In this document: piece after piece, positions 8,034-11,983 of the stretch
Numbering within the stretch: the stretch's first letter is position 1
How the letters are laid out: each line of letters opens with the position of its first letter
Assembly (NCBI GenBank): GCA_937988695.1
Contig: CALKHM010000301.1
Span: 1 to 11,983, forward strand
Source: an uncultured Microbacterium sp.
GTDB lineage: Bacteria; Actinomycetota; Actinomycetes; Actinomycetales; Microbacteriaceae
Direction of reading: 5' to 3'
Length of the DNA: 11,983 nt
Notes under the pieces: generated by a model
What the model saw: the letters and a program-made list of their open reading frames with translations, nothing else
Databases searched by the model: none
Told to the model about the DNA's origin: nothing
Made by a program: the position numbers and the translations under genes

Positions 8034-9112
8034 GCGAGACGACCACGATCGGTGTGGGCGGCGAACGGCCGTACGACGTGACGGTGGGCCGCGGCATCCT
8101 GCGGGAGGCCCTGGCCGAGGCGATCCCGCCCGCCGCGCGCAAGGTGCTCGTCGTGCATCAGCCGGCGCTGGCCACCGCGGCAGGGCAGCTGCGCGACGCC
8201 CTGGCCTCGGCAGAGCGGCAGGTGCTGCTGGCCGAGATCCCGGATGCCGAAGACGGCAAGCGCGTGGAGGTCGCCGCCTTCTGTTGGCAGGTGCTCGGGC
8301 AGGCCGACTTCACCCGCACCGACGTCATCGTGGGCTTCGGCGGGGGAGCGGTGACGGATCTGGCAGGGTTCGTGGCCGCCACCTGGCTGCGGGGCGTCGA
8401 GATCGTGCAGCTGCCCACCTCGGTGCTCGCCATGGTCGACGCGGGCATCGGCGGCAAGACCGGCATCAACACCAACGAGGGCAAGAACCTCGTGGGCGCG
8501 TTCTGGCCGCCGCGGGCAGTCATCTGCGACCTCGAGCTGCTCGACTCCCTGTCGGTCAACGAACGTGTGGCCGGTTTCGCGGAGGTGGTCAAGGCGGGGT
8601 TCATCCGCTATCCCGAGATCCTCGAGCTCATCGAGCGCGACCCGGCTGCGGTCATCGACCCCCAGTCCGCGGCGTTCGGACGATGCGTCGAGCTCGCGAT
8701 CCGCATGAAGGCGGACGTGGTCGGGCAGGACCTGCGAGAAGCGGGTCCGCGCGAGATGCTCAACTACGGACACACCCTCGGCCACGCGATCGAGTACTCC
8801 GAGCGCTACCAGTGGCGCCACGGGGCGGCGGTGAGCGTCGGGATGATGTATGCGGCCGAGCTGTCGCGCCTGGCCGGGCGGCTGTCCGACGACGCCGTCG
8901 AACGGCATCGCGACATCCTTCGCACGCTCGGACTGCCGATCACCTACCGCGCCAACGCCTGGAAGACCCTGCTGGCCACCATGCGCCGCGACAAGAAGGC
9001 GCGCGGCGACATGCTGCGCTTCGTCGTGCTCGACGACATCGCGCGACCCACGATCATGCAGGCGCCCGACGAGTCGCTCCTGTTCGCGGCCTATCAGGAG
9101 GTCGGTGAATGA
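8030..9112 (+). CDS. aroB: 3-dehydroquinate synthase
   Basis: Cyclises DAHP to 3-dehydroquinate; it needs NAD and a divalent metal. The protein has 360 residues, normal for the family. The NAD-binding GGGAVTDLAGFVAATWLRG starts at 104, PTSVLAMVDAGIGGKTGIN spans about 129-147, and KNLVGAFWPP follows. The metal ligands are present: E185 in AEVVK, H248 in LNYGHTLGH and H264 in RHGAAVS. The ATG at 8030 overlaps the aroK stop as ATGA and has a good ribosome site (AGGAAGGA, 8017-8024). The related 2-deoxy-scyllo-inosose synthases lie in antibiotic clusters; the full aro context here supports AroB. The stop overlaps aroQ. Confidence 0.98.
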   Translation: MSETTTIGVGGERPYDVTVGRGILREALAEAIPPAARKVLVVHQPALATAAGQLRDALASAERQVLLAEIPDAEDGKRVEVAAFCWQVLGQADFTRTDVIVGFGGGAVTDLAGFVAATWLRGVEIVQLPTSVLAMVDAGIGGKTGINTNEGKNLVGAFWPPRAVICDLELLDSLSVNERVAGFAEVVKAGFIRYPEILELIERDPAAVIDPQSAAFGRCVELAIRMKADVVGQDLREAGPREMLNYGHTLGHAIEYSERYQWRHGAAVSVGMMYAAELSRLAGRLSDDAVERHRDILRTLGLPITYRANAWKTLLATMRRDKKARGDMLRFVVLDDIARPTIMQAPDESLLFAAYQEVGE

Positions 9113-9561
9113 ACCGCCGCATCCTGCTCGTCAACGGTCCCAACCTGAACCTGCTCGGCGTGCGCGAGCCGGAGATCTACGGAACCGCGACGCTCGCCGA
9201 CGTCGAGCGCATCGCGACCGACGCCGCGGCTCGGCACGGCTTCGACCTGCGCGCCGTGCAGAGCAATCACGAGGGCGTGCTCATCGACGCGATCCACGAC
9301 GCGCGACAGGACTGCGCGGGCATCGTCATCAACCCCGGGGGCCTCACACACACCTCCGTCGTGCTGCGTGATGCCCTCTCCGGCGTCGCCTTGCCGGTCG
9401 CCGAGGTGCACATCTCCGACGTGAGCGCGCGTGAGCAGTTCCGGGCGTTCTCCTACGTGCGGGATGTCGCGGCCGTCCACGTCGTGGGCGAAGGCGTCGC
9501 AGGCTATGCGACGGCGGTGAACCTGCTCGTCGAGGTGATCGCCGGTCGCGCCGAGGGCTGA
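9109..9561 (+). CDS. aroQ: Type II 3-dehydroquinate dehydratase
   Basis: Dehydrates 3-dehydroquinate to 3-dehydroshikimate by the type II (anti-elimination) mechanism, in the dodecameric flavodoxin-like fold known for the family. The 150 residues are the expected size. NGPNLNLLGVREPEIYG (9-25) carries R19 and the catalytic Y24; QSNHEG (51-56), INPGGLTHTSV with H81, and EVHISD with H101 form the remainder of the active site. The ATG overlaps the aroB stop as ATGA and has a perfect AGGAGGT at 9096-9102, six bases upstream, the strongest ribosome site of the run. It is the last gene of the long plus-strand unit: a hairpin and a convergent transporter gene follow at once. Confidence 0.98.
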   Translation: MNRRILLVNGPNLNLLGVREPEIYGTATLADVERIATDAAARHGFDLRAVQSNHEGVLIDAIHDARQDCAGIVINPGGLTHTSVVLRDALSGVALPVAEVHISDVSAREQFRAFSYVRDVAAVHVVGEGVAGYATAVNLLVEVIAGRAEG

Positions 9562-9565
9562 GCGC

Positions 9566-9585
9566 GACGGCGCGGTCACGCCGTC
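9566..9585. terminator. Possible shared terminator between aroQ and the transporter gene
   Basis: GACGGCG at 9566-9572 pairs perfectly with CGCCGTC at 9579-9585 around a six-base loop. The two genes converge with only 14 bases between stops, and the stem runs into the end of the minus-strand gene. There is no T run on either side. A terminator serving both strands is likely from position, but the stem could be chance in GC-rich DNA. Confidence 0.4.
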
Positions 9586-11005
9586 TGCTCGGCGGGCGCG
9601 GGCGCCGGGCGGGCCGGGACGCGTCGGGACGGGAGGGCGACACACACGCCGATCGCGATCACGGTGAAGCCGACGGCCCACCAGAACGCGACGTCGAACC
9701 CGTGCGCCAGGGCCGCGCCCGAGGCCCCGGAGCCGATGGCCGACTCGAGGATGACCGCGAGCAGTGCCGTGCCGAAGGCGCCGCCGACTTGCTGGGCCAG
9801 CCGGGTGATGAGGCTCGCGTGCGGCACCTCGGCGTGTTCGAGGCCGAGGTATGCCACAGCCATCACCGGGATCATCACCGCACCGGTGCCCAGCCCTCTC
9901 ACCAGCAGCACCGCCATCAGCCACCACAGGCTCGTGGATGCGTCGGCGAGGGCGAAGGGGATCGTCGCGACGCCCATGACCCGCCGATCGCGACCACGCG
10001 CGCCCCCAGCGCATCGGTGAGCCTGCCGGCCAGCGTCCGGCTCAGCAGCGCCCCGACGCCCTGTGGGACCATGAGCAGCCCCGCGGTGAGGACATCGACG
10101 CCGTGCAGGATCTGGAAGAACAGCGGCAGCAGCAGCATCGCGCCGTATAGCGCCGCGCCGGAGAGGAACAGCACCGCCGAGGAAGCCGCGACCGGGCGCC
10201 GCGCCAGCAGGCCCACGTCGATGAGCGCGGTGGCCGGCCGGCGCGAGGCCCACCACGCGAACGCGGCCAGCAGCAGCAGACCGCCCACGGCCGGCAACCA
10301 CACGTCGACGCGCGCGAAGCCTCCTTCCGCGCTCACCCGCGACATCCCGTACAGCACCCCGACGATGCCAGGGGAGGCCAGCAGCAGCCCGACGACGTCC
10401 AGCCGCCGTCGACCGGTGGGCTCATCGTGGGGGACGAACCTCCAGGCCAGGAGCAGCCCGACCAGACAGAACGGGACGTTCACCCAGAACATCCACCGCC
10501 AGTCGAGCCAGTTCAGGATGACGCCGCCGATCGTCGGGCCGAGGATCGGGCCGAGCGCGGCGGGAAGGCTCACCATCGCCATCAGGCGGCCGAGCGAGGC
10601 CGCGCGAGGAACCTGCTGGATGGCCAGCGTCGCCATGAGCGGCATCATGAGCCCGCCGCCTGCGCCCTGCACGACTCGGAAGGCGATCTGGCTCGGCGCG
10701 TCCCAGGCCAGTGAGCAGGCGATCGAGGCAGCCAGGAAGATCCCGAGCGCGATCATCCACAGGCGTTTGCCGCCCACCCGTGCCTGCGCCCAGCCCACCA
10801 CGGGGATGGTGACGCCCAGGGCGAGCAGGTAGGCGGTGCTGACCCACTGGATGGTGCCGACCGACACCGCGAGATCGGTGGCGAGGGTCTTCAGCGCGAT
10901 GCTGACGATCGTGCTGTCGAAGATGACGGCAAGGCCGCCGACGATGAGGCAGATCGCGGTGACCACGGCGCTGCGGGGGATGGTCGGAGCGGGTGGCTCG
11001 GACAT
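9576..11005 (-). pseudogene. DHA2-type (EmrB/QacA) multidrug MFS transporter, frameshifted
   Basis: Proton-driven 14-helix drug exporter of the inner membrane. The N-terminal frame (11005 down to about 9980) shows IFDSTIVSIAL in helix 1, the motif-A-like GWAQARVGGKRLW, the motif-C-like GPILGPTIGG and the WRWMFWVNVPF segment typical of this family. After about 342 residues (…DALGARVVAIGG) the frame goes wrong and stops at 9917 after a 20-residue unrelated tail. The next frame continues the family sequence at once (VMGVATIPFALADAS… to the stop at 9576). Restoring one G in the coding-strand run GGCGGGTCATG (9975-9985, plus-strand CCC) gives one protein of about 476 residues, normal for the family. 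As read, the product lacks roughly the last four helices. The start at 11005 has GAAGGAG just upstream (11011-11017); the in-frame GTG at 11029 lacks one. Divergent to tetR and probably repressed by it. A sequencing error is the main alternative. Confidence 0.88.
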
Positions 11006-11011
11006 GGCGGG

Positions 11012-11048
11012 CTCCTTCATAAGATACACGACCGTATCTATGAAGGAG
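11012..11048. promoter_or_regulatory. TetR operator O1 inside a long imperfect palindrome
   Basis: A perfect inverted repeat AGATAC (11022-11027), six bases, GTATCT (11034-11039) forms a typical TetR-family operator. It sits inside a wider palindrome: CTCCTTCAT (11012-11020) matches ATGAAGGAG (11040-11048), with one extra A at 11021. The core covers the -10 and expected transcript start of the transporter gene and abuts the -35 region of tetR, so one bound dimer could block both. The outer left arm also supplies the transporter's ribosome site. Confidence 0.75.
11035..11040 (-). promoter_or_regulatory. Possible -10 element of the transporter gene
   Basis: Read on the minus strand, TAGATA at 11040-11035 fits the TANNNT form and would start the transcript near 11028, about 23 bases before the transporter ATG, leaving room for its GAAGGAG ribosome site. 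No good -35 is seen at the right distance. It overlaps the O1 operator right half-site. Confidence 0.45.
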
Positions 11049-11069
11049 TGTACGCCGGTGCGATAAGAT
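11041..11069 (+). promoter_or_regulatory. Possible tetR promoter, leaderless
   Basis: TAAGAT at 11064-11069 fits the -10 form, with a weak TGAAGG at 11041-11046 as -35 (17-base spacer). The expected start lies six to eight bases after the -10, on or beside the A of the tetR ATG (11076). Together with the lack of any Shine-Dalgarno before that ATG, this points to a leaderless mRNA, which is common in actinobacteria. Confidence 0.5.
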
Positions 11070-11083
11070 ACACAAATGGATCT
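11066..11083. promoter_or_regulatory. Second TetR operator-like site O2
   Basis: AGATAC (11066-11071), six bases, GGATCT (11078-11083) repeats the O1 pattern with one mismatch in the right half. The left flank is part of an exact 11-base direct repeat ATAAGATACAC shared with O1 (11019-11029 and 11063-11073). The site covers the tetR -10 end, the likely transcript start and the start codon, which fits autorepression. Centre-to-centre distance to O1 is 44 bases. Confidence 0.55.
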
Positions 11084-11675
11084 TCATGGAGAGGCGCCGG
11101 CGCGGCGCCGGCGCGGCGAGGAGCTCGAACAGGCGATCCTGCAGGCGGGATGGGACCAGTTGCTGGACGGCGGCTATCCGGGATTCACGATCGATGCCGT
11201 CGCTGAGCGCGCGCAGACGAGCCGGTCCGTGATCTACCGCCGTTGGAGCGACCGGCAGGAGCTGTTGGATGCAACGCTCGCGTACGGTCTGAACCTCGGG
11301 CGCGTGAAGACCCCGGACACCGGGAGCCTGCGCGGCGACATGCTCGCGATGCTGCGCACGTCCAATGCCGCGCGCAGCGCCATCGCACCGCTGATGAGCG
11401 TGTTCATGGGCGCCTACTACGCCGACTCCGGGCGCACGTTCGCCGATGTGCGCCGTCGTGCGTTCGGGGAGCGGTCCGGCCGGACGATGGACGAGATCCT
11501 GGAGCGGGCCATCGCACGCGGCGAGGCGGACCCGTCCCGGCTCACGCCTCGCGTGCGAGCTGTGGCGGCCGACCTGTTCCGCCACGACCTGCTCATGACC
11601 GCGGCGCCGCTGGCCGACGACGAGCTCGTCACGATCGTCGATGAGATCTTCCTGCCGCTGGTGCGGCCCGCGTAG
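11076..11675 (+). CDS. TetR-family transcriptional repressor
   Basis: A 199-residue ligand-responsive DNA-binding protein, the usual size for TetR regulators. The N-terminal arm is basic (ARRRRG, residues 9-14). The helix-turn-helix lies at about 38-62 (FTIDAVAERAQTSRSVIYRRW region), with the typical YRRWSDRQELL at its end. The C-terminal helical part, which would bind the inducer and form the dimer, is too variable to name a ligand. It is divergent from the efflux gene with 70 bases between starts, and two operator-like repeats lie in the spacer, so control of the transporter and of itself is the likely job. The ATG at 11076 has no Shine-Dalgarno and sits directly after a -10 element; no better in-frame start is seen. 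The reading frame is intact although its neighbour is broken. Confidence 0.93.
   Translation: MDLHGEAPARRRRGEELEQAILQAGWDQLLDGGYPGFTIDAVAERAQTSRSVIYRRWSDRQELLDATLAYGLNLGRVKTPDTGSLRGDMLAMLRTSNAARSAIAPLMSVFMGAYYADSGRTFADVRRRAFGERSGRTMDEILERAIARGEADPSRLTPRVRAVAADLFRHDLLMTAAPLADDELVTIVDEIFLPLVRPA
11094..11115. repeat. Perfect 11-bp tandem duplication in the tetR 5' end
   Basis: GCGCCGGCGCG occurs twice back to back (11094-11104 and 11105-11115); each unit contains the 10-base palindrome GCGCCGGCGC. It encodes the arginine-rich arm of the regulator. Since 11 is not a multiple of three, loss or gain of one copy would shift the tetR reading frame. Confidence 0.8.
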
Positions 11676-11714
11676 CCGGCCGACGCCGGGCGAGGGCGCA
11701 CGAGCGGCATCCCG

Positions 11715-11720
11715 TAGAAT
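11715..11720 (+). promoter_or_regulatory. Possible efp promoter -10 element
   Basis: TAGAAT at 11715-11720 is a strong match to the -10 form in the 99-base gap between tetR and efp. A -35 is not recognisable. The predicted transcript would start near 11727 with a leader of about 48 bases, beginning with a short weak hairpin (CGGGC 11728-11732 with GCCCG 11742-11746). Confidence 0.5.
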
Positions 11721-11774
11721 CGGACGTCGGGCCCGTCGCGAGCCCGGAAGCACTCACGAAACGGAACAGCACCC

Positions 11775-11983
11775 ATGGCATCCACCGCAGACATCCGCAA
11801 CGGCGTCGTCCTGAACATCGACGGCCAGCTCTGGAGCGTCGTGGAGTTCCAGCACGTCAAGCCCGGCAAGGGCGGTGCGTTCGTGCGCACGAAGCTGAAG
11901 AACGTGGTCACCGGACGTACCAATGACAAGACCTTCAACGCGGGCTCGAAGGTCGAGATCGAGAACGTCGACCGCCGCGACTT
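11775..11983 (+). CDS. efp: Elongation factor P, 3'-truncated by the window
   Basis: EF-P binds ribosomes stalled at proline runs and helps peptide-bond formation. The first 69 codons are present; the family is about 185-190 residues, so the rest lies beyond the window. The N-terminal KOW-like domain reads MASTADIRNGVVLNIDGQLW, then VVEFQHVKPGKGGAFVRTKLKN. The loop PGKGGA carries K32, at the site that is modified in several bacteria; nothing in the window shows a modification gene, and some actinobacterial EF-Ps are reported to work with unmodified lysine. The ribosome site is weak (CGGAACAG, 11762-11769). In related genomes efp is followed by nusB and often sits near the aro genes, so the gene marks a return to core order. 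Confidence 0.98.
   Translation, partial: MASTADIRNGVVLNIDGQLWSVVEFQHVKPGKGGAFVRTKLKNVVTGRTNDKTFNAGSKVEIENVDRRD

Noticed and set aside
7846..9108. A 420-codon plus-strand frame overlapping aroK and aroB
   Set aside because: It is an alternative frame of aroB, whose catalytic motifs are complete in the annotated frame.
8030..9112. 2-deoxy-scyllo-inosose synthase in place of dehydroquinate synthase
   Set aside because: No antibiotic-cluster genes are nearby and the gene is embedded between aroK and aroQ.
9702..10832. A 376-codon plus-strand frame opposite the transporter gene
   Set aside because: The minus strand encodes clear membrane helices and family motifs; the plus frame is Ser/Pro/Arg-rich with no motif.
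11005..11029. GTG at 11029 or ATG at 11020 as the transporter start
   Set aside because: Both lie inside or before the ribosome site; GAAGGAG at 11011-11017 is correctly placed only for the ATG at 11005.
1..11983. CRISPR arrays, tRNA or rRNA genes, insertion-sequence ends
   Set aside because: No regularly spaced repeats, tRNA-like folds or transposase motifs were found, and gaps between genes are all under 140 bases.

Overview
The window is high-GC DNA with actinobacterial gene order and codon use. The order rpsD, small membrane gene, alaS, ruvX, mltG, aroE, aroC, aroK, aroB, aroQ, then efp, together with the frequent GGATGC/GCATCC words, suggests Microbacteriaceae, probably Microbacterium or a close relative. 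This assignment is from memory of the family, not from a search.

Left part (1-870): the 3' end of rpsD (ribosomal protein S4), a strong 14-bp hairpin that probably ends its transcript, then a promoter-like element and a small single-pass membrane protein gene.

Central part (875-9561): a tightly packed plus-strand run of eight genes that looks like one transcription unit. alaS (alanyl-tRNA synthetase), ruvX (YqgF-type nuclease) and mltG (septal peptidoglycan lytic transglycosylase) are followed by five shikimate-pathway genes: aroE, aroC, aroK, aroB and aroQ. Most junctions overlap by 4 to 7 bases (GTGA, ATGCTGA, ATGA), or leave one base, so translation is probably coupled. Together the aro genes cover dehydroquinate synthase, dehydroquinase, shikimate dehydrogenase, shikimate kinase and chorismate synthase. 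DAHP synthase and EPSP synthase are not in the window.

Right part (9562-11675): an accessory module lying between aroQ and efp. It consists of a minus-strand 14-TM (DHA2/EmrB-QacA type) drug-efflux gene and a divergent TetR regulator gene. The 70-base spacer carries a perfect inverted repeat AGATAC-N6-GTATCT and a second near-copy (AGATAC-N6-GGATCT) 44 bases away, placed over the promoters and the tetR start. This is a self-contained, probably autoregulated, drug-sensing switch. The transporter reading frame is broken by an apparent one-base loss in a run of C (plus strand) at about 9980-9982, so it is either a recent pseudogene or a sequence error.

Right edge (11676-11983): a promoter-like TAGAAT element and the 5' part of efp (elongation factor P), returning to conserved core genes. 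No RNA genes, CRISPR arrays, insertion sequences or stretches over 300 bases without a gene were seen. No clearly new system was found; the most distinctive items are the two-operator efflux switch and the frameshift in its target gene.
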